Shown here in pieces: positions 8,117 to 16,153 of a DNA stretch of 64,000 nt. Position 1 is the first letter of the stretch. Each line of letters opens with the position of its first letter. The notes below the pieces were generated by a model. That model made no database searches, was not told where the DNA came from, and saw only the letters and a program-made list of their open reading frames with translations. Source of the stretch: Aquiflexum balticum DSM 16537 (GTDB taxonomy: Bacteria > Bacteroidota > Bacteroidia > Cytophagales > Cyclobacteriaceae). Location of the stretch: NCBI RefSeq assembly GCF_900176595.1, contig NZ_LT838813.1:248001-312000 (forward strand). Direction: 5' to 3'. Position numbers and translations under genes: made by a program.

Positions 8117-8207
8117 AGGTACAAAAATAGGGGAAAAATCGGGACGGCAAAGGGTGGCATTTACCAATTAAGTGAACTGATAAGAAAATTGATGAAGAAA
8201 AAATTCA

Positions 8208-9455
8208 CTACCAAGTTAGGTCAACATTTTTTAACGACTGCAAAAGTTGAATCGCAAATTCATTTGATTTTCTCACGTAATCCTTAGACAGGGGATCTGT
8301 ATCATCCATTTTTTCATGGTAGGCATAACAAACCGCAAAATTTTTCCCCAAATTTGGACTATTTATCCTACTGACCATTTGATTCGAATAGAACTTCGTA
8401 TTTGGGAGATTAAAAAACGTTTCCCCGCAAAAGACATCCGGATAACTGCTGTGACTTGAAACAGCACTGAAGTAAGCATCAATATCCTTTTTAGACGACA
8501 TAGTGGGAGGCAAGGTGACATTTACGGGAAAACTATGAAGAAGGAGAAACATTTCTCTCAATGATCCATTTGCCTTCGATTTTAGCGAAATTTCATTAAA
8601 AAAGGCATCATTTTTATAATGAAGAAATCTGATTTTCAGTTCAAGCAATTCAATTTCATGACCATTTGAAGATTTTGTCCTCAGCTCCCCAACTTGTATT
8701 TCTTTGATCAGTCCAGTTTCTGCTATGGTTAATTTGATGGGTTTGTCAACGTGTTCATAATATACAGATAGTACATTGTTTTCTACTTTGGAAGCTACGG
8801 CTTCAAATGACTTGTTGTGAACATTCAGGGTCTCCCATAAAACATCATTGATTAGCTCCTGAAAATATTTATAATGAGTTTTATATGGAATTTCTGATTC
8901 ATCAAAATTGAATAACCTGATATGTTCATGTATAAAACCAAATCTTCCTGAGTTAAAAAGGTTTACTTTTTTTGTCCTGTCGATGGGTGTGTAAAAATTA
9001 AGCAGGCCAAAAGATTGAAAGATTTCCTTTTCAGTTTTTTCCAGGTATTGACCATTGGCATAGGACAAACTACCCAAAGCCGAATTAAGGTTCTGAATGG
9101 CGATTTTAAGGATTTTGTCTTCATCAGTTTTGGATACATGTACTTCTTCCAAGTCAATCAGACCTTCCACCAAAACAATTTCAATTAAATCACGCTTGGG
9201 TTCATCTGGATTTTCACAAAATGATCGTGTGACATAACCCACATGTCGGATTTCGAGACCACAAATATGTGTCCCTAATTCAGAAAGCAACAATTCACCA
9301 TTTTGATTTCCGACCCAAATCTTCTTTCCATTTTCCTGGGTCACGGTAAAATAGGGTATGGGTTTTTGATTTTGGTCTTTGACCAATAGCATTTGTCCCA
9401 AGACTTCATTATGAAAAAGCAGTATAAAAAATACAAGCTCCAAAAACCTTTTCAT
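8208..9455 (-). CDS. Secreted/outer-membrane hypothetical with carboxypeptidase-regulatory-like N-terminus
   Basis: 415 residues with a signal peptide (MKRFLELVFFILLFHNEVLGQ). Next comes a short beta-sandwich region resembling a CarboxypepD_reg-like domain (PYFTVTQENGKKIWVGNQNG ... LEIRHVGYVTRSF). The rest has no family I recognise; DUF-type proteins with this start in Bacteroidota are often outer-membrane associated. Its ATG overlaps the stop of the upstream beta-propeller lipoprotein gene by 4 bp, so the two form a coupled pair. Function unknown. Confidence 0.75.
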   Translation of the reverse strand: MKRFLELVFFILLFHNEVLGQMLLVKDQNQKPIPYFTVTQENGKKIWVGNQNGELLLSELGTHICGLEIRHVGYVTRSFCENPDEPKRDLIEIVLVEGLIDLEEVHVSKTDEDKILKIAIQNLNSALGSLSYANGQYLEKTEKEIFQSFGLLNFYTPIDRTKKVNLFNSGRFGFIHEHIRLFNFDESEIPYKTHYKYFQELINDVLWETLNVHNKSFEAVASKVENNVLSVYYEHVDKPIKLTIAETGLIKEIQVGELRTKSSNGHEIELLELKIRFLHYKNDAFFNEISLKSKANGSLREMFLLLHSFPVNVTLPPTMSSKKDIDAYFSAVSSHSSYPDVFCGETFFNLPNTKFYSNQMVSRINSPNLGKNFAVCYAYHEKMDDTDPLSKDYVRKSNEFAIQLLQSLKNVDLTW

Positions 9456-10597
9456 TTCAATACGAATTTATAAACTGCCATTTCTTCCTCCTTTTCATCC
9501 AAAATCCCATCTGCAATAAACCAATCGCCGGAATTGCCGATAACTCTAAATCTCTCAGGGACCTTTACATCGGCAATAAGGCTATGATTTTCAAATACCT
9601 GGATTCTGGAATATCCTTTACCTTTTCCTTCAGGAAAATAGGACCTAAACAGATAGCCACTCTTTTTATCATAATAAATATGGTCATAAAACCCCGCCTT
9701 ATTTAAATCAATTTCAAAGTTAGCCAAAGCATCATCTATGGAGGAGGTTGCAGGATAATTGGATTTAAAATCCTGACCCGGAAATCCAAACTTACCAATA
9801 AGATTACCTTCTGCATCCAATACATGGATCATTGGATCTACTGCAAATGATACCAATATTGAATCTGAAACGGATTCGAGGTAAAAAAAATCAAAATTAG
9901 GAATAAATGGATGATCAAGGTAGACCGGGGAACGCTGTCCTAGAACCGTGGAAATTTTCTTCCTGTCCATATTGTATTTCCCTATGGTATGGACACTTTC
10001 ATAATATTCTTTATGTAAAAACCCATTAAGTTTTGGATGACTCATTTCCACCGGGAAAATCATTTCTTTACTATCCATATCCACCAACACAGATAAATTA
10101 GTCCCTCTTGGCCGCCAGCCAATTTCATAAAGTCCAATCATTGAAGCTTTTGGGAAATTTTCCATATCCGAATAGTTATCAGAATAGTCCCACCTGATAG
10201 GATAACTGGATTGTCTGGAAAAATCCAAATCAAACAATACCGTCTCATAGCCTCCTACGATCAAATGGCGCTGAGCATCAACAAATGGCAAAAAGCCGTT
10301 GATGACATTTTGCCTGTCCGGACCATCACCTTTTCCCAAGAATTCACCAATTTTATTAAATTCCGGATCAAATGTATGAACCTGAGTGTAAAGCTGATCA
10401 ATATAAAAAAGGGTATTCTTTCCGTAAGCAAAAAATCCTACAAAGGAATTAAAATCCAATTCCAAACTGACTTTTTCTATCAGGATATTTGAGTATTTCT
10501 CCTGCCGCTCGGAAATTGTGTGGACATGTTCCGTTTGATTAAGTTTACAACCCCAGCATACACAAATCAGAAATATGATTAAAATTAGTTTATCCAT
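9452..10597 (-). CDS. Beta-propeller lipoprotein (DUF4221 / 6-bladed propeller-like)
   Basis: 381 residues, starting at MDKLILIIFLICVCWGC, whose CWGC is a lipobox, so it is a predicted lipoprotein. Repeats such as NTLFYIDQLYTQVHTFDPEFNKIGEFLGKGDGP and DAEGNLIGKFGFPGQDF are the blade pattern of Bacteroidota 6-bladed propeller proteins. An in-frame start at 10612 is less likely than the ATG at 10597, which places the signal peptide correctly. It precedes and overlaps the 8208-9455 gene. Substrate unknown. Confidence 0.75.
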   Translation of the reverse strand: MDKLILIIFLICVCWGCKLNQTEHVHTISERQEKYSNILIEKVSLELDFNSFVGFFAYGKNTLFYIDQLYTQVHTFDPEFNKIGEFLGKGDGPDRQNVINGFLPFVDAQRHLIVGGYETVLFDLDFSRQSSYPIRWDYSDNYSDMENFPKASMIGLYEIGWRPRGTNLSVLVDMDSKEMIFPVEMSHPKLNGFLHKEYYESVHTIGKYNMDRKKISTVLGQRSPVYLDHPFIPNFDFFYLESVSDSILVSFAVDPMIHVLDAEGNLIGKFGFPGQDFKSNYPATSSIDDALANFEIDLNKAGFYDHIYYDKKSGYLFRSYFPEGKGKGYSRIQVFENHSLIADVKVPERFRVIGNSGDWFIADGILDEKEEEMAVYKFVLK

Positions 10598-10669
10598 TCG
10601 CAAATCAATCAATTAAAAGAAAAATTTCAATGACAGGTTCTCAAAATAAATTCTGACCAGTTGAAAAAC

Positions 10670-10704
10670 AAAAAACCATTGAAGCTTTTTCCAAACTTCA
10701 ATGG
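10670..10704 (-). terminator. Terminator after htpG
   Basis: Perfect 9-bp stem CCATTGAAG (10676-10684) / CTTCAATGG (10696-10704). Read on the minus strand it ends in a T-run (GGTTTTTTG), placed 60-90 bp past the htpG stop. Confidence 0.75.
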
Positions 10705-10762
10705 CTTTTCAAGGTTACTAGACTTTTAAACTATTGTGTCCAGCTTGGAAGACCTAAATGTT

Positions 10763-12646
10763 CTAAATCAACTCCACACTTCTCTTCACAAACTCTGTAA
10801 GGTCCTTACCTGTCAGCATGCCTTGAGACAACAAGGCCAGATCAAATGACTGTTTGGCCAATTTCTCCTTTTCGGCTTCATCCTCGGACTTGAGCAGTTT
10901 GTCAATTACAGGGTGGTTGCCGTTGATAGCTACTTTATAGTGGTCAGGCATCGCTCCGTAGAAGCTCATGCCGCCTCCCATCTGTGCCATGTCCTTCATC
11001 CTGCGCATAAACTCATCCATGGTCACGGTGACAGGCATTTCCTCAGGACTCAAGCCTTCGACTTCTACTGTATAGTCTTTGTTATTGATCGCTTTTTCAA
11101 AGATTTCTTTGACCTGGGTAGACTGTTCTTCAGTCAACAAGTTGGCATAAGTGTCTTCTTTTTGGATCAGTTTTTCTGCAACATCAGCATCTACCCGCTT
11201 CAATTGGGTCTTTTCCTCTTTGCCTTCCACATGTTGAATAAAGTGACTGTCAATAGGAGAATCCATTACCAAAACATCATAATCCTTTTTGTTGGCCGAT
11301 TGGATAAATCCATCCTGCTTGTTGACATCGGTAGCATAGAGATAGATGGTCTGCTCATTTTTGTCTGTCTGAATGGCTTTTACCTTTTCCTTGTATTCAG
11401 GTAAGGTAAAGTATTCCCCTTTTGTGTTTTTCAGCAGAGCGAAATCCTTGCCTTTTTCGGCGAATTTATCCTCGCTGATCATTCCATATTTCACAAAGAG
11501 TCCAATGTCATTCCATTTCTCTTCATAGGCTTTTCTGTCTTTTTTGAAAAGCTCGCCCAATTTGTCAGCCACCTTTTTGGTGATATAGCTGTTGATCTTT
11601 TTCACATTGCTATCAGCCTGTAAGAAGCTCCTTGACACATTCAATGGAATATCCGGTGAATCAATCACCCCGTGCAACAACATCAGGAATTCGGGCACAA
11701 TGTCTTTTACCTCATCGGTAATAAATACCTGACGGCTGAATAGCTTGATCTTGTTTTTCTGGAATTCAAAATCGTTTTTGATTTTTGGAAAATACAAGAC
11801 TCCGGTCAAATTGAACGGATAATCCACATTCAAATGAATCCAGAACAAGGGATCTTCACTCATTGGATACAATTGCTTGTAAAAAGCCAGGTAATCCTCG
11901 TCTTTCAGGTCATTGGGAGACTTCGTCCAGATTGGGGAAGTGGTGTTGATGATATTGTCCACCTCCACAGATTTCCATTTCTTTTCACCTTTATCATCGA
12001 CTCCATCTTCTACACTTTCGGTTTTTGTACCAAACTTGATTGGAACCGGCAAGAATTTACAGTATTTGTCCAAAATTCCCTGAAGCTTCCATTTATCAAG
12101 AAACTCCTCAGAATCGGCATTGATAAATAGTGTGACATCTGTTCCACGCTCTTTTCTTTCCCCGGCACTGATCTCAAATTCGGTACTTCCGTCACAGGTC
12201 CATTTGGCAGCTGCAGCGCCTTCTTGGTAAGAAAGGGTATTGATTTCCACTTTGTCCGCAACCATAAAAGCTGAATAGAAACCCAAACCAAATTTACCGA
12301 TGATTTCATTGGCATCTTTGGCATCTTTGAATTTCTCTACAAACTCGGCTGCACCTGAGAAGGCAATCTGATTGATGTACTTTTTGATTTCTTCTGCTGT
12401 CATTCCAAGACCGCGATCGGAAATGGTAATGGTTTTTTTGTCCTTGTCAAAGGCTACTTCAACGGTGATGTCACCAAGTTCTCCGGTGTATTGACCAAGT
12501 GTGGCCAGTCTTTTGATTTTTTGGGTGGCATCCACTGCGTTGGAAACCAATTCACGGAGAAAAATCTCATTGTCAGAGTATAAAAACTTCTTGATGATCG
12601 GGAAGATATTCTCGGTATGTATCGAGATGGTACCTTTTTCCTGCAT
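10763..12646 (-). CDS. htpG: Molecular chaperone HtpG (Hsp90)
   Basis: Cytosolic ATP-dependent chaperone. The 627-residue protein begins MQEKGTISIHTENIFPIIKK and carries the GHKL ATPase motifs LRELVSNAVDA, DRGLGMT and IGKFGLGFYSAFMVAD. These are followed by the middle domain (PLFWIHLNVDYPFNLTGVLYFPK, SRSFLQAD) and the C-terminal dimerisation region. Length and order are standard for bacterial HtpG. It stands alone, with a terminator downstream and a 201-bp divergent gap to the next gene on the plus strand. Confidence 0.97.
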   Translation of the reverse strand: MQEKGTISIHTENIFPIIKKFLYSDNEIFLRELVSNAVDATQKIKRLATLGQYTGELGDITVEVAFDKDKKTITISDRGLGMTAEEIKKYINQIAFSGAAEFVEKFKDAKDANEIIGKFGLGFYSAFMVADKVEINTLSYQEGAAAAKWTCDGSTEFEISAGERKERGTDVTLFINADSEEFLDKWKLQGILDKYCKFLPVPIKFGTKTESVEDGVDDKGEKKWKSVEVDNIINTTSPIWTKSPNDLKDEDYLAFYKQLYPMSEDPLFWIHLNVDYPFNLTGVLYFPKIKNDFEFQKNKIKLFSRQVFITDEVKDIVPEFLMLLHGVIDSPDIPLNVSRSFLQADSNVKKINSYITKKVADKLGELFKKDRKAYEEKWNDIGLFVKYGMISEDKFAEKGKDFALLKNTKGEYFTLPEYKEKVKAIQTDKNEQTIYLYATDVNKQDGFIQSANKKDYDVLVMDSPIDSHFIQHVEGKEEKTQLKRVDADVAEKLIQKEDTYANLLTEEQSTQVKEIFEKAINNKDYTVEVEGLSPEEMPVTVTMDEFMRRMKDMAQMGGGMSFYGAMPDHYKVAINGNHPVIDKLLKSEDEAEKEKLAKQSFDLALLSQGMLTGKDLTEFVKRSVELI

Positions 12647-12847
12647 AGCTATATAGAATTTTAATTATTATTAAACATTTTGACAATGGATCCTTATCAA
12701 TGCCTGTTCCAAACCATTAAGAATGTCAATTTGGCAGTACATTAGAGTTAACCATTAATTCAACAAAACTCAATAAGTAATATTAAAAAGGCTCCTTCCA
12801 TAAAATAAACTTTTCCTATCTTCAACAACTTAAAAAAGTAAATCACA

Positions 12848-13663
12848 ATGAAGGTAGTCGTTATCAGTAGATGTACTCCAAGGGAAAGTGTAGTAGTTAA
12901 TGAAATCAGAAAAAATTTTGAAGATGTTGTTATCATTCAGATAGGAGCATCATCGGGCGGAAATTCTGCGGGAAACGGAGTTCGGGATGGGGTGAGAGAA
13001 AATTCAAGTTCTTGGCTGAACAAAAATGGAAAGAAATTTTATTCGAAAATCCATAAACTATTCCTTATTAAGGAATTGAAAAAATTAAATCTTTATAACC
13101 TTCCGGAACAAAGAATTGACTTCCCTCAAAATGACCTAAGAAAAGAAAAGGGTATAGCTTTTTTAAAATCTCTGAAACCGGACATTATCTTTACCTGCGC
13201 AGCTCCAATTTTGAAGGAATCCATTTTGACAATACCTAAAATCGCTTGTATCAATGTACATTATGGCATACCTCCTGAGTATAGAGGGAATGACACTTTA
13301 TTTTGGGCTTTGATGAACAATGATTCCAATTACATCGGTGCTTGTGTCCATTACATCAATAAAGGGGTAGACAGAGGAAATGTTCTTGCCAAAGCCTTCC
13401 CCTCCTTAAACCGAAATGAAAGCGAAGTTTCTATTGACCTAAAAACCACTATATTGGTTGCTGAGGCAGCGGTTGAGGTTTTGAAAAAAATCGAAAAAAG
13501 CGAAAAAAAACCTATCGGCCTTACTCAAAATGAGCTTGGAAGAAATTACAAACAAACCGAACGTACTTTTTTCCTAAACTTAAAATATCTTGTCAAAAAA
13601 ACTTTGGGTAAGCTAAAAACAGAACCACGAGAGTGTTCCATCAATTATTATTTGAATGAATAA
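12848..13663 (+). CDS. Formyltransferase-family protein (orphan)
   Basis: Probably transfers a formyl group from 10-formyl-THF to an amine. The Fmt-type core is visible around residues 130-185: INVHYGIPPEYRGNDTLFW with the catalytic Asn/His pair, and HYINKGVDRGNVLAK with the catalytic Asp. At 271 residues it lacks the full C-terminal domain of Met-tRNA formyltransferase. A low-complexity Gly/Ser/Asn stretch (GASSGGNSAGNGVRDG) interrupts the N-terminal region. No sugar-amine biosynthesis genes flank it, so the substrate is unknown; sugar-nucleotide amine formylation is a guess. Confidence 0.8.
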   Translation: MKVVVISRCTPRESVVVNEIRKNFEDVVIIQIGASSGGNSAGNGVRDGVRENSSSWLNKNGKKFYSKIHKLFLIKELKKLNLYNLPEQRIDFPQNDLRKEKGIAFLKSLKPDIIFTCAAPILKESILTIPKIACINVHYGIPPEYRGNDTLFWALMNNDSNYIGACVHYINKGVDRGNVLAKAFPSLNRNESEVSIDLKTTILVAEAAVEVLKKIEKSEKKPIGLTQNELGRNYKQTERTFFLNLKYLVKKTLGKLKTEPRECSINYYLNE

Positions 13664-13734
13664 GTTGTCATGATTTTTTTTCAAATTAGACTTAAACGTT
13701 CCTTAAGGTTTCCTAAACATTTTATCTTTATCAC

Positions 13735-14400
13735 ATGCTCAAAGAAATTTCCGTACTCATCCAAAAAGAAGTCACCCTAGAATGGCGTCAAAAGTACGCC
13801 TTGAACGGCATCTTATTGTATGTAGTCTCAGCGGTTTTTATCACCTATCTCAGCGTGGGAGCAAAACAGGGAAATATCGATATTCCGACATGGAATGCTT
13901 TGTATTGGATCATCATCCTTTTTTCAGCTGTCAATGCAGTTGCCAAAAGCTTTGTTCAGGAACATCAGGGAAGGCAGTTGTATTATTACATGATCGCCGC
14001 TCCGGAATCCATCATCATATCCAAGATGATTTATAATACCCTTTTGACCTTGATTTTGGCACTCTTAGGATATTTGGTTTTCAGCATCATTCTTGGCAAT
14101 CCTGTGGCAGATCAGGGATTGTTTATTTTGAACCTCATTTTAGGTGCTATAGGCTTTTCGGCTTGTCTGACCATGGTTTCCGGAATTGCATCCAAGGCAA
14201 GTAACAATGCCACCTTGATGGCAATTCTGAGTTTTCCTGTGATCATTCCGATTTTATTGATGACCATCCGTGTTTCAAAAAATGCCATTGACGGGTTGGA
14301 CTGGTCAGTGAGTGTGGACAAAATTGTAACTCTTCTTGCCATCAATGCGATTATAGCAGTGACAGGATATATTCTGTTTCCTTATTTGTGGAGAAGCTAG
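13735..14400 (+). CDS. ccmB: Cytochrome c maturation / heme exporter protein CcmB
   Basis: Integral membrane subunit of the CcmAB ABC complex used in cytochrome c maturation. The 221-residue protein has a cytosolic start (MLKEISVLIQKEVTLEWRQKYALNG) then about six membrane segments, with FVQEHQGRQLYYYMIAAPESIIISKMIYN between them, matching CcmB. No ccmA lies in the window. A 332-bp repeat-containing gap separates it from ccmC. Confidence 0.92.
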   Translation: MLKEISVLIQKEVTLEWRQKYALNGILLYVVSAVFITYLSVGAKQGNIDIPTWNALYWIIILFSAVNAVAKSFVQEHQGRQLYYYMIAAPESIIISKMIYNTLLTLILALLGYLVFSIILGNPVADQGLFILNLILGAIGFSACLTMVSGIASKASNNATLMAILSFPVIIPILLMTIRVSKNAIDGLDWSVSVDKIVTLLAINAIIAVTGYILFPYLWRS

Positions 14401-14732
14401 AGAAGTAATTTATTAAGAAAAATGTATCCCACAAAGGTGCATAGACGCAAAGGAATTTTTTGAGGATATAGAAGGCACATGAATTGTTTATGACTTCTTA
14501 GAATTAGTGACTTTGTGTCTCCCTATACTCAGGACAAGTTTTGTGAACAATAAATTAATTTGAATTTCTTTGCGCCTTAGCGTCTTTGCTGGAAATCTAA
14601 CTTCTTCCATTTTCTTTGCACCTTTGCGCCTTAGCGGGAAACCTTACATCCAACCCCAACTTAAATTACAAAATGCACAGGAATCACGAACTTATGACTT
14701 ATTTTTGCGATTAAGTTAGAAAAATCCCTGAA
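14401..14732. repeat. Repeat-filled gap (CACAAAGG / CTTTGCGCCTTAGCG words) between ccmB and ccmC
   Basis: No gene is visible. The gap contains CACAAAGGTGCATAGACGC (14431-14449), CTTTGTGTCTCCC (14511-14523), CTTTGCGCCTTAGCGTC (14569-14585) and CTTTGCACCTTTGCGCC (14613-14629). These are near-copies of one word in both orientations that could pair over long range. Similar elements occur at 37427-37454, 49501-49577 and 56395-56456. Confidence 0.65.
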
Positions 14733-15413
14733 ATGAAAAAAAGCTGGTGGAAAATCCTCACTATCGTCTTATTGGCATATACCATTACAGCAGGACTTCT
14801 CCTTGATGTTCCCCGATTACCCATCCTCAATGAAACCATCCGGGCATTACATTTTCATGTCACTATGTGGTTTGGTATGATCCTGATGTTGGTCGTTTCA
14901 GTCATTTACAGCATCAAATTTCTAAGAACTAATGACCTGAAGAATGATGATGTGGCCATTGAATTTACCAATGCAGCAATCTTATTCGGTGTGTTGGGAA
15001 TTGTAACGGGAATGCTTTGGGCCAAATTCACCTGGGGAGATTATTGGAGCGGAGATCCAAAACAGAATGCATCGGCCATAGGTTTGTTGATGTACTTTGC
15101 CTATCTCATTCTCCGAAACTCTCTCACGGATGTTCACCAGAGAGCCCGAATCGGTGCAGTTTATAACATTTTTGCCTTTGCTGCATTTATACCTTTGATA
15201 TTTGTATTGCCAAGGCTAACAGACAGTCTGCACCCTGGGAATGGTGGTAATCCGGGATTTAATGCTTATGACCTTGACAGTAAATTAAGGATGGTATTCT
15301 ATCCGGCCATCATCGCATGGACCTTGATGGGGACATGGATGGCAACAGTCAGGGTTAGATTGAGAAGAATAGAAAGAAAAGTTGAAGATAGATTGATAAA
15401 CCAAGTATCATGA
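14733..15413 (+). CDS. ccmC: Cytochrome c biogenesis protein CcmC (heme handling)
   Basis: Membrane heme-handling protein that loads heme onto CcmE. The 226-residue protein has about six membrane segments and the tryptophan-rich periplasmic WWD-type motif TWGDYWSGDPKQNASAIGLL near residue 110. Candidate heme-ligand histidines are in LHFHVTMWFGM and in TDSLHPGNGGNPG. The stop overlaps the ATG of the next small gene (ATGA). Confidence 0.92.
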   Translation: MKKSWWKILTIVLLAYTITAGLLLDVPRLPILNETIRALHFHVTMWFGMILMLVVSVIYSIKFLRTNDLKNDDVAIEFTNAAILFGVLGIVTGMLWAKFTWGDYWSGDPKQNASAIGLLMYFAYLILRNSLTDVHQRARIGAVYNIFAFAAFIPLIFVLPRLTDSLHPGNGGNPGFNAYDLDSKLRMVFYPAIIAWTLMGTWMATVRVRLRRIERKVEDRLINQVS

Positions 15414-15652
15414 AAAAATGGTTAATAGTTTTGTTTCTTTTGATAAGTCTTCAGGGTATTGCCCAGGAGAAAATTGCTATTACAGAAGATGATTACCAAA
15501 ACTCCAGGGTGGAAATGGCAGATGTTATGCGCTCCGAAGGAAAAATTTACGTCTTGGTAGGAATAATCGGGATTGTTTTTGCAGGAATTTTGGTTTATGT
15601 AATTGCGACGGATAAAAAGGTAGGTAAATTGGAAAAACTACTAGAAGATTAA
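15410..15652 (+). CDS. Small CcmD-like membrane protein
   Basis: An 80-residue protein with a signal-like first segment (MKKWLIVLFLLISLQGIAQ) and one strong membrane helix (IYVLVGIIGIVFAGILVYVIAT), ending in a charged tail (DKKVGKLEKLLED). Position between ccmC and ccmE and the single helix plus charged tail fit CcmD-family proteins, which help release holo-CcmE. Sequence similarity to proteobacterial CcmD cannot be judged by eye. Confidence 0.75.
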   Translation: MKKWLIVLFLLISLQGIAQEKIAITEDDYQNSRVEMADVMRSEGKIYVLVGIIGIVFAGILVYVIATDKKVGKLEKLLED

Positions 15653-15709
15653 TCGTCAGGAACAAGCTTCTTTCAAAGGCTTTTCTAGTTAAAGATGAAA
15701 TAAATATTT

Positions 15710-16126
15710 ATGAAAAAAGGACATATTATTGGTTTGGGAATCATTGGAGTGGCCATAATTATCATCATGTCAATGATCGGGGATGCGAGTACTTATGAAA
15801 GTTTTGCAACAGCCAAAGATTTGAAAATGAATGGAGATGACAAATCCATTCATGTGGTAGGGCAATTGAAAAAGAGCATCTCAGGTACGGTAGAAGGAAT
15901 AGAAGTAAATCAAGATAAGACATCCTTTTATTTTATGATGGTGGATAATGACGGAACGGAACAAAAAGTATTTTATAATGAACCTGTACCTGCGGATTTC
16001 GCCCGAGCCGAACAAGTTGTTGTAATTGGTTCCTATAAAAATCCCGATCTTTTTGTAGCAGACAAAATCCTGATGAAATGCCCGTCCAAATATCAGGAAA
16101 CAGAAGTCAGCAATGCCAGCATGTAA
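15710..16126 (+). CDS. ccmE: Heme chaperone CcmE, cysteine (CXXXY) type
   Basis: Periplasmic heme carrier anchored by an N-terminal helix (HIIGLGIIGVAIIIIMSMIG), followed by an OB-fold (IHVVGQLKKSISG ... SFYFMMVDNDGTEQKVFYNEPVPADFARAEQVVVIGSY). The heme-attachment motif, usually HXXXY, reads KCPSKYQ near residue 125, i.e. CXXXY; no histidine is present there. This matches the variant described in Desulfovibrio and archaea (often called system I*). It lies between the CcmD-like gene and ccmF. Confidence 0.92.
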   Translation: MKKGHIIGLGIIGVAIIIIMSMIGDASTYESFATAKDLKMNGDDKSIHVVGQLKKSISGTVEGIEVNQDKTSFYFMMVDNDGTEQKVFYNEPVPADFARAEQVVVIGSYKNPDLFVADKILMKCPSKYQETEVSNASM

Positions 16127-16153
16127 CGAATCCAACAATTTATCCGAGTAACC

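Noticed and set aside
12800-12847. Promoters from TATCTTC/TATCTTTA boxes just before the formyltransferase, ccmB and DUF2520 genes
   Set aside because: Only partial matches to TAnnTTTG, very near the ATG and with no -33 box, so not reported as promoters.
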